Assembly: GCA_910588005.1 (NCBI GenBank)
Contig: CAJUQM010000009.1
Location: 7,008 to 71,007, forward strand
Origin: an uncultured Oscillibacter sp.
GTDB lineage: Bacteria > Bacillota > Clostridia > Oscillospirales > Oscillospiraceae
Direction: 5' to 3'
DNA length: 64,000 bases
Positions within the stretch are counted from its first letter, which is position 1; every line of letters starts with the position of its first letter. Made by a program: the position numbers and the translations under genes. The notes under the pieces are model-generated. The model made no database searches, was not told the DNA's origin, and was given only the letters and a program-made list of their open reading frames with translations. Positions 1 through 7,321 of this stretch are shown here, piece by piece.

Positions 1-262
1 CCATCACCAAGAAGTTCAGCACCGCCTGGATGAAGTTGCCGTAGGTAATGACGGCGGGTCCGATGTTCACTTCTAGGCTGGCGAACGATATGCTGCCCGT
101 GAGTATGCCCAGCAGGGGCATAACGATGTCGTTGATCAGGGAGGTGGTGATGTTGGAGAAGGCGCCGCCGATGATGACGCCCACGGCCATGTCCATCACG
201 TTCCCCCGGGCGATAAAGGTTTTGAACTCTGTGAGGAAGGTGTTTTTCTTCTCAGAGGCCAT
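1..262 (-). CDS. mscL: Large-conductance mechanosensitive channel MscL (C-terminus cut by window edge)
   Basis: MscL forms a homopentameric inner-membrane channel that opens under membrane tension and releases solutes during hypo-osmotic shock. The 87 visible residues begin MASEKKNTFLTEFKTFIARG and continue with the GNVMDMAVGVIIGGAF first transmembrane helix, the most conserved part of the family. A periplasmic loop and the start of TM2 (ITYGNFIQAVLNFLV) follow before the window ends. The ATG at 262 is preceded by AAAGGA about 8 nt upstream. Family members are about 130-150 residues, so roughly a third is missing. It is the last gene of the minus-strand run and looks monocistronic. Confidence 0.95.
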   Translation of the reverse strand, partial: MASEKKNTFLTEFKTFIARGNVMDMAVGVIIGGAFSNITTSLINDIVMPLLGILTGSISFASLEVNIGPAVITYGNFIQAVLNFLVM

Positions 263-325
263 AAAAGCAATTCCTTTCAGTATAAAATGCGTGCAAATAT
301 ACGAAGGGGATCAAAAAGCCGCCCC

Positions 326-1072
326 TTACCAGTGGCCGATCTCCGTACGCATGTGGGTGCGTTTAATTCCCATCTGTATGTTGAAGAGGATCTTGTTTAA
401 GGAGGTAATCTCCTCCTCTGTCAGCTGGGCGAAGAGGAACCCGTAGCGGAATTGCCCCGGCGCGTGTTCTACGCACCGGACGATCTGACCCAGGAAATTC
501 AGAGGGGTGTAGTCGTCCAGTTTCAGCCGCATCCGCAAAACCTCATCCTCCGCGTGGAGATATTCTGATTGGATGCAGGCGCCGCCGGTGCTGATATCCA
601 CCAGGATGCACTCTTCCGGAGACTTGTAATGTTCATCGTCCTGGCGGTACAGCGATGCGGGAACACTGAGAGGCAGACGGAAGGTCTCCCGGTTTTCAGC
701 GTGAGTCTCCACCATTACATTTTTCAGTTTTAGCAGCGTCCGGGTGGATTCCTGGACAGTGGCCCGAAGTCCAATAGGCACCATTTTTTTATCATAGCCG
801 CTGGCGCATACAGAGGCCTCTAAGCTACATACCTTAAAGGCCAGGCCGCCGGGAAGGCGCTCCAGTGTCAGCGTGGTGGGGGTGAGCGCCGTAATTTTTC
901 CGGCGAGAAGCGGCGTTCCGTCTGGAGTTGTTATGTCCAGGCGCATCCCTTCCTGCAGCTCACCTGTGGAGGAGCCTTCCGGTTGAGACGCTCTGTCTCC
1001 GGACGTGGAGCCGGACTCATTCTCAAAATCGTCTTCGTCCCCTCTGGAGAAAAGAGATGAAAAAATACTCAT
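326..1072 (-). CDS. PilZ-domain c-di-GMP receptor protein
   Basis: This 248-residue cytoplasmic protein has a YcgR-like layout. A charged, probably disordered N-terminus (about residues 1-35) leads into a beta-rich YcgR_2-like flagellar-brake domain (about 40-120) and then a C-terminal PilZ domain (about 125-235). The PilZ signatures are visible: an RxxxR-type arginine pair in NRETFRLPLS, and DISTGGACI, matching the D/NxSxxG motif that contacts cyclic di-GMP. Family members translate c-di-GMP levels into changes of motility or surface polysaccharide. No flagellar gene lies nearby, so the output is unknown. It sits downstream of serS in the same direction, 118 bp away. Confidence 0.85.
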   Translation of the reverse strand: MSIFSSLFSRGDEDDFENESGSTSGDRASQPEGSSTGELQEGMRLDITTPDGTPLLAGKITALTPTTLTLERLPGGLAFKVCSLEASVCASGYDKKMVPIGLRATVQESTRTLLKLKNVMVETHAENRETFRLPLSVPASLYRQDDEHYKSPEECILVDISTGGACIQSEYLHAEDEVLRMRLKLDDYTPLNFLGQIVRCVEHAPGQFRYGFLFAQLTEEEITSLNKILFNIQMGIKRTHMRTEIGHW

Positions 1073-1190
1073 ATTGTACCGCCTTTTCCTTGGATTTAGA
1101 CTGTCATTGGGTTTTGGCCAAAAATTTTGGGGAGAGGCCGTGCTTTTGCCCCAGACCGGGCCAGGGGTGGAGAGTATAGCCGTCGAAAAA

Positions 1191-2495
1191 TCAGGTTTTG
1201 GGCGTCAGTCGTTCTGCGCCGCCCATGTAGGGCCGCAGGACCTTTGGAATCAGCACAGTGCCGTCGGACTGGAGATTGTTCTCCAAAAAGGCGATCAGCA
1301 TTCTGGGCGGGGCCACGCAGGTGTTGTTCAGGGTGTGGCAGAGCTGGGTCTTGCCGCTCCCGTCCTTGTAGCGGATCCGGAGCCGCCGGGCCTGGGCGTC
1401 TCCCAGGTTGGAACAGGAGCAGACCTCGAAATACTTCTGCTGCCGGGGGGACCAGGCCTCGATGTCACAGGATTTCACCTTTAGATCCGCCAGATCGCCG
1501 GAGCAGCACTCCAACTGCCGGACGGGGATATCCAGGGAGCGGAACAGCTCCACGGAGTATTGCCACAGTTTCTCGTACCAGTCCTGACTCTCCTCGGGCT
1601 TGCAGACCACGATCATCTCCTGCTTTTCAAACTGGTGGATGCGGTAGACGCCTCGCTCTTCAATGCCGTGGGCGCCCTTTTCCTTGCGGAAGCAGGGGGA
1701 GTAGGAGGTCAACGTCTGGGGTAATTTTTCGCTGGGTACAATCTGGTCGATGAACCGTCCGATCATGGAGTGCTCACTGGTGCCGATGAGGTAGAGGTCC
1801 TCTCCTTCGATCTTGTACATCATGCCGTCCATATCTGTTTGGCTCATGACGCCCTCCACCACGTTGCCGTGAATCATAAAGGGGGGGATGCAGTAGGTGA
1901 AGCCCTTGCCGATCATAAAATCCCGGCCGTAGGCCAGCACCGCCTCGTGGAGCCGGGCGATGTCGCCCAGGAGATAGTAAAAGCCGTTGCCGGAGACACG
2001 TCCGGCGGCGTCCAGGTCGATGCCGCCGAAGGACTCCATGATCTCCGTGTGGTAGGGGATGGGGAACTCCGGCGTCTTGGCCTCTCCGAAACGCTGAACC
2101 TCCACATTTTCGCTGTCGTCCTTGCCAATGGGCACAGAGGGATCAATGATCTGGGGAATTGCCAGAAGCCGCTTATGGAGTTCTGCCTCCAGCTCATCCT
2201 CCAGCTTTTCCAGCTCTGTCAGGCGGTCGGCCTGTTCTTTGACCTGCTGTTTGACTGCCTCGGCCTCCTGGAGCTTTGCGGGGTCTTTTTTGGCCTGGCC
2301 CATCAGCATGCCGACCTGTTTGGAGAGACTGTTCCGGGCGGAGCGCAGCTGATCCGCCTCGGCGATGGCGGCCCGGCGTCTGGCGTCCAGGTCGATGGCC
2401 TCGTCGACCAGGGGGAGCTTGGCGTCCTGAAATTTTTTCTTGATATTTTCCTTTACAAGTTCCGGGTTTTCCCGAATGAATTTCATGTCCAGCAT
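1191..2495 (-). CDS. serS: Seryl-tRNA synthetase
   Basis: SerS is a class II synthetase that charges tRNA-Ser with serine in the cytosol. The 434-residue length is standard. Residues about 28-100 form the long antiparallel coiled-coil arm that grips the tRNA-Ser variable arm. The catalytic core shows motif 2 (FRKEKGAHGIEERGVYRIHQ) and motif 3 (PPRMLIAFLENNLQSDGTV, then IPKVLRPYMGG). ATG at 2495 is preceded by GAGGTGA. I saw no T-box in the 276 bp upstream; that gap holds a parS site and an inverted-repeat element instead. Confidence 0.97.
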   Translation of the reverse strand: MLDMKFIRENPELVKENIKKKFQDAKLPLVDEAIDLDARRRAAIAEADQLRSARNSLSKQVGMLMGQAKKDPAKLQEAEAVKQQVKEQADRLTELEKLEDELEAELHKRLLAIPQIIDPSVPIGKDDSENVEVQRFGEAKTPEFPIPYHTEIMESFGGIDLDAAGRVSGNGFYYLLGDIARLHEAVLAYGRDFMIGKGFTYCIPPFMIHGNVVEGVMSQTDMDGMMYKIEGEDLYLIGTSEHSMIGRFIDQIVPSEKLPQTLTSYSPCFRKEKGAHGIEERGVYRIHQFEKQEMIVVCKPEESQDWYEKLWQYSVELFRSLDIPVRQLECCSGDLADLKVKSCDIEAWSPRQQKYFEVCSCSNLGDAQARRLRIRYKDGSGKTQLCHTLNNTCVAPPRMLIAFLENNLQSDGTVLIPKVLRPYMGGAERLTPKT

Positions 2496-2532
2496 GACGG
2501 ATTCACCTCAAAATAAAATCAATGTCTTGTTG

Positions 2533-2548
2533 TGTTTCACGTGAAACA
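2533..2548. promoter_or_regulatory. parS centromere site 1
   Basis: The 16-bp perfect palindrome TGTTTCACGTGAAACA matches the Spo0J/ParB binding site consensus of Firmicutes. It lies just upstream of serS and downstream of the parB cluster. A second exact copy at 5176-5191 lies on the other side of parB-soj. Confidence 0.93.
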
Positions 2549-2600
2549 TTGGATGCTCCGCGACCTTGTTTTGATCCCTTCCAGGATTGCTCTCTATCGA

Positions 2601-2780
2601 AAGGGACCCTAGAGTCTGTTTTAAAACGGGCGGAATGCCGGATTGGAACAGATTTTTCTGTTGGGCAAGGCGATTTGACGCGGGAATCCTGGCGGATTTC
2701 AAGTCAAATCAACGCGGTCCCGGCGGAAAAAGGCGCTCTAAGACGGCGTTTTGACGGTTTTAAAACAGACTCTAGTCCTT
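2601..2780. repeat. MITE-like element with 18-bp perfect inverted repeats
   Basis: The 18-mer at 2610-2627 (TAGAGTCTGTTTTAAAAC) is repeated in perfect reverse complement at 2757-2774, separated by 129 bp. With a short indel the similarity extends outward to 2601 and 2780. The outer copy covers the stop codon of the gene ending at 2772. The spacer has no credible ORF and no transposase. It could be a non-autonomous mobile element or a large RNA hairpin. Confidence 0.6.
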
Positions 2781-3341
2781 CCGGGCCTCCACGGCCTCTT
2801 TCAGCTCCTGGTAGCGGACAGAGGGGGCGGTGACATCAATGGAACCGCCGCCGTCAGGAAGCTCCGCCGCTAGATTCCCGTCCTCCATGGCCCGGATAAT
2901 CTCCCGGCAGCCCTCGAAATCCTGGAGGAGATATTTCTGCTGCAAGGCATACAGATGATAATCTGCATTGCTTTTGCGGATGAGACCTGCGGTGTAGTCC
3001 TGCGCCTCCGATAAGGCCTGGTCCAGGGAATCGCGTTCTTCTTCGGCAGAGGAGAGAGCCTCCTCGGTGTCCGCCAGCTCTTTTTGAAGTTGAATCACCT
3101 GATCCTGAAGATCCTGTACTTCCTGCATGGCGGTTACAGAACTCTGGAGGCGGCCCAACGCCTCTGTGTTGTTTCGCTGGTGGACCAGCAGGGAAAAGGC
3201 CATCAGTAAAAATGCTACAATAAACAATATAAGGATATAGACAATGACGGGTTTCTTCCTTCCGGTCTCAGGCTTTTTTTCTGTTTCCGGCAAAGAGGGG
3301 GAGGCAGGTATTCCCGGATCGCCGCGCCGCTCCAGCTTCAT
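2772..3341 (-). CDS. Single-pass membrane protein with coiled coil, coupled to parB
   Basis: I do not recognise a named family in this 189-residue protein. Residues 1-30 are a Pro/Lys-rich cytoplasmic tail. About 31-53 (VIVYILILFIVAFLLMAFSLL) is one transmembrane helix, and about 60-120 is a heptad-rich Glu/Gln coiled coil. A compact C-terminal region (about 125-189) follows. Its ATG overlaps the parB stop as ATGA, so the two are probably translationally coupled and share the soj-parB transcript. A membrane-anchored coiled coil made with the segregation proteins could be a structural partner, but that is inference from position only. The stop codon lies inside an inverted repeat. Confidence 0.7.
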   Translation of the reverse strand: MKLERRGDPGIPASPSLPETEKKPETGRKKPVIVYILILFIVAFLLMAFSLLVHQRNNTEALGRLQSSVTAMQEVQDLQDQVIQLQKELADTEEALSSAEEERDSLDQALSEAQDYTAGLIRKSNADYHLYALQQKYLLQDFEGCREIIRAMEDGNLAAELPDGGGSIDVTAPSVRYQELKEAVEARKD

Positions 3342-4228
3342 GACTCCGGTCCTTTCTGTGCCTTGGTCACCCGCAGAAGGGCCAGCGCGTCCAAGAGGTC
3401 GTTCAGGTCGTCCAACCCGTAGTATTCCAGCTCAATACGGCCCTTTTTCCGCCCGGTGACGATTTTTACGCCCCGCCCCAGCCGGGAGGAGAGGTCCTTT
3501 TGGGCCTCGGCGGTATAGTCCACACCGGCGGGAACGGCGGCGGGAATCTCCTTTTTCTTGGCGGCCAGACGCTTTGCCAGGGCCTCTGTCTGCCGCACGG
3601 ACAGACCGCCGGAGACCACAGCGGAGGCGGCGCTCTCCTGAGCGGCGGAGGAGAGCGGCAGCAGGGCGCGGGCATGACCGGCGGAGAGCTGGCCGTCCTC
3701 CACGAGCCTGCGTACTGCGGGCGTCAGCCCCAACAGCCGCAGGGCGTTGGCAACGGCGCTGCGGGATTTTCCCACCCGCTGGGCCGCCTCCTCCTGGGTC
3801 ATGTGGTAATTCTCAATGAGAGACTGAAAACCGGCGGCCTCCTCCATGGGATTCAAGTCCTCACGCTGGAGGTTTTCGATCATGGCCAGTTCCGCGGCTT
3901 TCCGGTCGTCGGCCTCAATAACAATGGCGGGAACCTCGGCAAGGCCCGCCAGCCGGGCGGCCCGCCACCGCCGCTCACCGGCAATAATCTGATAATAACC
4001 GGAGGAGAGCTTCCGCACCGTGAGGGGCTGAATAATCCCGTGCTCTCGGATTGAGTCCGCCAGCTCCGCCAGCGCCGCCTCGTCAAAGAGCTTACGGGGC
4101 TGGGAAGAGCAGCTTTCCACCTGGGAGAGCGGCAGCGAGAGACTGCCGCTGGATTCGGTTTTTAACACATCGTCGCCCAATAGAGCGCCGAGACCCCGGC
4201 CCAGGCCGGAGGGTTTTTTGGATGCCAT
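3338..4228 (-). CDS. parB: Chromosome-partitioning protein ParB (Spo0J), CTPase clamp
   Basis: ParB loads on parS, closes as a CTP-dependent sliding clamp and spreads, organising the origin region and recruiting SMC. The 296 residues show an N-terminal LGRGLGALLG segment of the kind that stimulates ParA ATPase, a ParB/Srx domain (about 33-120) with the CTP-binding motif GERRWR at 84-89, a helix-turn-helix near MTQEEAAQRVGKSRSAVANA (about 145-165), and a C-terminal dimerisation part. The start has a clear AAAGGAG. It lies 23 bp after soj and is flanked by two parS sites. Confidence 0.96.
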   Translation of the reverse strand: MASKKPSGLGRGLGALLGDDVLKTESSGSLSLPLSQVESCSSQPRKLFDEAALAELADSIREHGIIQPLTVRKLSSGYYQIIAGERRWRAARLAGLAEVPAIVIEADDRKAAELAMIENLQREDLNPMEEAAGFQSLIENYHMTQEEAAQRVGKSRSAVANALRLLGLTPAVRRLVEDGQLSAGHARALLPLSSAAQESAASAVVSGGLSVRQTEALAKRLAAKKKEIPAAVPAGVDYTAEAQKDLSSRLGRGVKIVTGRKKGRIELEYYGLDDLNDLLDALALLRVTKAQKGPES

Positions 4229-4251
4229 GTAGTGCTCCTTTCAAACAGGAT

Positions 4252-5010
4252 CTAAGCGCCCTGCTTTTTCAAAAACTCCGCCGCCAGAGCTGCATAGGAC
4301 TCCGCACCCCGGGAGGAGCGGTCATAGGCGGTGATCGGCTTGCCGTGGCTGGGCGCCTCGGAGAGGCGGACGTTCCGGGGGATGACGGTGGCGTAGACCT
4401 TGCCGGGGAAGTAGTGCTTGACCTCCTCCGCAACCTGGAGAGAGAGGTTGGTCCGCCCGTCAAACATGGTTAAGAGCACGCCCTCCAGCTCCAGGCCGGG
4501 GTTCAGGGAGCGGCGGACGATACGCACGGTGTTCATCAGATCGCTGAGACCCTCCAAGGCAAAGTATTCCCCCTGTACCGGAACTAAGATAGCGTCGGCG
4601 GCGCAGAGAGCGTTTAAGGTCAGCAGCTCCAGGGAGGGGGGACAGTCGATAAACAGATAGTCATAGGATTCGCTGACCTGAGAGAGGGCGTCCTTCAGCA
4701 AAAACTCCCGCCGCTCCATACCAATCAGCTCAATACCGGCGCCCGCCAAAGCCTTGTTGGAGGGGAGCACGTCACCGAATTTGGTATGTACCAGAGCGGC
4801 GCTGGCAGGAATTTCACCGATCAAAACATCGTAAATTCCCTTGGAGACCGTTTTATCCACCCCCATGCCGGAGGTTGAGTTGGCCTGGGGATCAAAGTCG
4901 CACAGCAGCACCTTTTTTCCAGATTCGATGAGGGCGGCAGCCAGATTGACACAGGTAGTGGTTTTGCCCACGCCGCCTTTTTGGTTGACAATTGCGATTA
5001 TTTTTGCCAC
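4252..5010 (-). CDS. soj: Chromosome-partitioning ATPase Soj/ParA
   Basis: This 252-residue cytoplasmic ATPase works with ParB in origin segregation; in Bacillus, Soj also controls DnaA. The deviant Walker A box KGGVGKTT sits at residues 11-18, followed by FDPQANST and DYLFIDCPPSL (Walker B). There is no N-terminal DNA-binding extension, as expected for the short chromosomal type. Translation begins at a GTG (5010) with AGGTG upstream. A sigma-A-like promoter at 5101-5129 and parS site 2 lie just upstream. Confidence 0.96.
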   Translation of the reverse strand: MAKIIAIVNQKGGVGKTTTCVNLAAALIESGKKVLLCDFDPQANSTSGMGVDKTVSKGIYDVLIGEIPASAALVHTKFGDVLPSNKALAGAGIELIGMERREFLLKDALSQVSESYDYLFIDCPPSLELLTLNALCAADAILVPVQGEYFALEGLSDLMNTVRIVRRSLNPGLELEGVLLTMFDGRTNLSLQVAEEVKHYFPGKVYATVIPRNVRLSEAPSHGKPITAYDRSSRGAESYAALAAEFLKKQGA

Positions 5011-5100
5011 AGAGGCACCTACTTTCCAAATGCCGGACAGATCCGAACCGGCTTCTATCCGCCAGCCGCAAATGAGCAGGCGGAGATTTATACAAAAAGC

Positions 5101-5129
5101 ATTATATCAGGGGAGTACACTGCTTGCAA
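5101..5129 (-). promoter_or_regulatory. Promoter of soj-parB
   Basis: Reading the minus strand, TTGCAA (5129-5124) and TATAAT (5106-5101) are separated by exactly 17 bp, a near-consensus vegetative promoter. It would give a leader of about 85 nt before the soj GTG. Confidence 0.8.
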
Positions 5130-5175
5130 GGTTAAAAATGTAAAATTTAAGAATTTTTAAGAACGAAAGGAAAAA

Positions 5176-5191
5176 TGTTTCACGTGAAACA
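5176..5191. promoter_or_regulatory. parS centromere site 2
   Basis: This is a second exact TGTTTCACGTGAAACA palindrome, located upstream of the soj promoter and directly abutting the terminator of the GH13 gene. Together with site 1 it brackets the parB-soj cluster over 2.6 kb. Confidence 0.93.
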
Positions 5192-5233
5192 AAAAGAACA
5201 GCGGCCGCAAGTCCATGGGACCTCTGGCCGCTG
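5191..5233 (-). terminator. Terminator of the GH13 gene
   Basis: Arms 5199-5206 and 5226-5233 (CAGCGGCC/GGCCGCTG) form a GC stem with further inner pairing. On the minus strand it is followed by TTCTTTTTG. It separates the GH13 transcript from soj. Confidence 0.75.
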
Positions 5234-5286
5234 CCATCGTTTGGAACGATAATGGTTGGTCTCCCGCGGCCGCCGGCGAATCGGAC

Positions 5287-7152
5287 CTAACACAGCAGCA
5301 GGCCGGCGTAGGGAGGGAGGAGCAGGTTCAGGGTCTCGTCTTCCGGAGCATAAGTCCTCTCTGTGAGCAGATCCGATGCTGTTCCAGACCAGGGAAGAGA
5401 GAAGGTCTGAGATTCCGGCGAGGCGTTGACGAGAGTCACCACGCGCCGGCCCTCCCAGATCCGGGCAAAGGCCAGGAGGGGACCGGAGGCGTGCAGCCAT
5501 TGCAGGCCGCCTTTTTGCAAGGAGACCTGTTTCCGCCGCAGTCCGCCCAGTTTCCGGAACCAGGCCAGCAGATCCTGGTCTTCTCTGTCCCAGGGATAGG
5601 TTCCCCGGTTAAAGGGGTCCTCAAATCCCTGCATACCGGCCTCATCGCCATAGAGGATGGTGGGCGCACCGGGGAAGGTAAAGAGCACCAGGGCGGCCAG
5701 GCGCAGCAGGGCTGAACCCCGGGCAAGCTCAGCGGGGGAGAGGCGGTAGCCGGCCCGCGCCTCCCGGCTTTCCGGCAGAACATCCGCGCCCAGCACGGTT
5801 AAAATCCGCGGGGTATCGTGGGTGCCCAAAAAATTCATGGCGGAGGAGAAGGCCGAAGGAGGGTAATTTTCCCGCAGGGTCTCCATGGCCTCGCAAAACA
5901 GGGCGGCGTCTCCGTCCCGGAGATAGGCCAGCAGGGCCGAGCGGAAGGGGTAATTCATCACACTGTGAAGCTCCCGGCCCAGCAGATAGCGCCGCCGCTG
6001 GGAGTAGGCGATTTTGGTGCTGGCGTCCTCCCAGACCTCGCCCAGTAGAAAGGCATCCGGAAAATCCCGCTGCATAACGGCGCGGATTTTTTCAATGAAC
6101 CAGTCCGGCAGCTCATCCGCCACATCCAACCGCCAGCCGGAGGCTCCGGCGCGGAGCCAATGGCGAATCACGGAATCCTCGCCCTCAATTACGTATTGGA
6201 TATAGCTGGGACTGTCCTCACGGACGGCGGGCAGGGTGCGAATGCCCCACCAGGCGTCATAGTCCGCGGGCCAGGGATGAAAGGAGAACCAGTCCGCATA
6301 AGGACTGTCCAGACTTTGCGCGGCGCCCACCGTGGGATAAAAGCCGTCCACATTAAAATAGAGGCTTTGGGAACCGGTGTGATTAAAGACGCCGTCCAAA
6401 ATCACCCGAATGCCCATCTCTCCGGCTTTGGAACAGAGAGTGCGGAAATCCTCCTCCGTACCCAGCATGGGGTCGATTTTGGAGTAGTCCGCCGTGTTGT
6501 AGCGGTGGTTGGAGGCGGACTCGAAAATCGGGCAGAGATAAAGCGTTGTTACGCCCAGGTCCGCCAAATAGGGGAGGCGGGAGGTAATACCGGCCAGAGA
6601 ACCGCCGAAAAAATCCCGGTTCCGCACCTCACCGTCCGAGTCGGGCCGCCACTCCGGCGTGTCAGCCCAGTTCTCATGAACCCAGCGGCCGCCTACCATG
6701 CCGGTGCTGTCCGGAACGGAGAGACGGCAGAATCTGTCAGGAAAAATCTGGTAGGAGACACCCTCTCCAAACCATGGGGGCGTAGGAGTTTCTTCATATA
6801 CGGTCAGCTGCCAGGGATCCACAAGACCGTCGCCCCGGTAACCGGAGCGGTCCAAAACGCAGCCGGAGCCGTCATCCCGCCAAAACCGAAAGTGGTACCA
6901 GATCAGATCAGGCTTCTCCGGAACGGAGAATTCTGCGGAAAAACAGGTTCGCTCTCCCTCAAGGGCGGTCCAGGCAAATTCCACCTGTTCCTCGTTTCCG
7001 GAAAATTCTCCGCGAAGAACAACCGCGCAGTGGGTAAAACCCTCGGAGGCCAGGGGACGGCAGCAAAGAGTTACGGTCCCGCCGCAGGACACGGCGCCGA
7101 AGGGCGTCTTACAGAGGCTGTGGCGGGAATCAAAAACAAACGGTTCGCTCAT
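5287..7152 (-). CDS. GH13 alpha-glucan hydrolase (neopullulanase/cyclomaltodextrinase-like)
   Basis: This 621-residue enzyme has no signal peptide, so it probably acts in the cytosol on imported maltodextrins or cyclodextrins. Residues about 1-125 form a beta-sandwich of the CBM34 kind typical of cyclomaltodextrinases. The TIM barrel starts at YQIFPDRF. Conserved GH13 regions are visible: DGVFNHTG (region I), GWRLDVADEL with the Asp nucleophile (II), LGEVWEDA with the Glu acid/base (III), and FLGTHDTPR (IV). A C-terminal beta domain follows. The start has GAGGAG. It lies 169 bp downstream of PBP2 on the same strand. Substrate specificity cannot be read from sequence alone. Confidence 0.88.
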   Translation of the reverse strand: MSEPFVFDSRHSLCKTPFGAVSCGGTVTLCCRPLASEGFTHCAVVLRGEFSGNEEQVEFAWTALEGERTCFSAEFSVPEKPDLIWYHFRFWRDDGSGCVLDRSGYRGDGLVDPWQLTVYEETPTPPWFGEGVSYQIFPDRFCRLSVPDSTGMVGGRWVHENWADTPEWRPDSDGEVRNRDFFGGSLAGITSRLPYLADLGVTTLYLCPIFESASNHRYNTADYSKIDPMLGTEEDFRTLCSKAGEMGIRVILDGVFNHTGSQSLYFNVDGFYPTVGAAQSLDSPYADWFSFHPWPADYDAWWGIRTLPAVREDSPSYIQYVIEGEDSVIRHWLRAGASGWRLDVADELPDWFIEKIRAVMQRDFPDAFLLGEVWEDASTKIAYSQRRRYLLGRELHSVMNYPFRSALLAYLRDGDAALFCEAMETLRENYPPSAFSSAMNFLGTHDTPRILTVLGADVLPESREARAGYRLSPAELARGSALLRLAALVLFTFPGAPTILYGDEAGMQGFEDPFNRGTYPWDREDQDLLAWFRKLGGLRRKQVSLQKGGLQWLHASGPLLAFARIWEGRRVVTLVNASPESQTFSLPWSGTASDLLTERTYAPEDETLNLLLPPYAGLLLC

Positions 7153-7321
7153 GAAAAAACTCCTCGATTTAAAATGGAAGGGGAAACCCGCGGGTGGGCA
7201 ATCATTAAAATGTCAAAGTGCGAAAGGGAAGAGAGGGCAAATTCGTTTTAAGAGGGACAAGAGACGGCGGCGGAGGAAAAAATCCATCAATCCGTGGGGA
7301 CTTGGCGGTTTTGCGGCGGGG

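Noticed and set aside
2496..2771. T-box for serS
   Set aside because: No AGAGAGCC-type stem I, specifier or GTGGTACCGCGG element is present upstream of serS.
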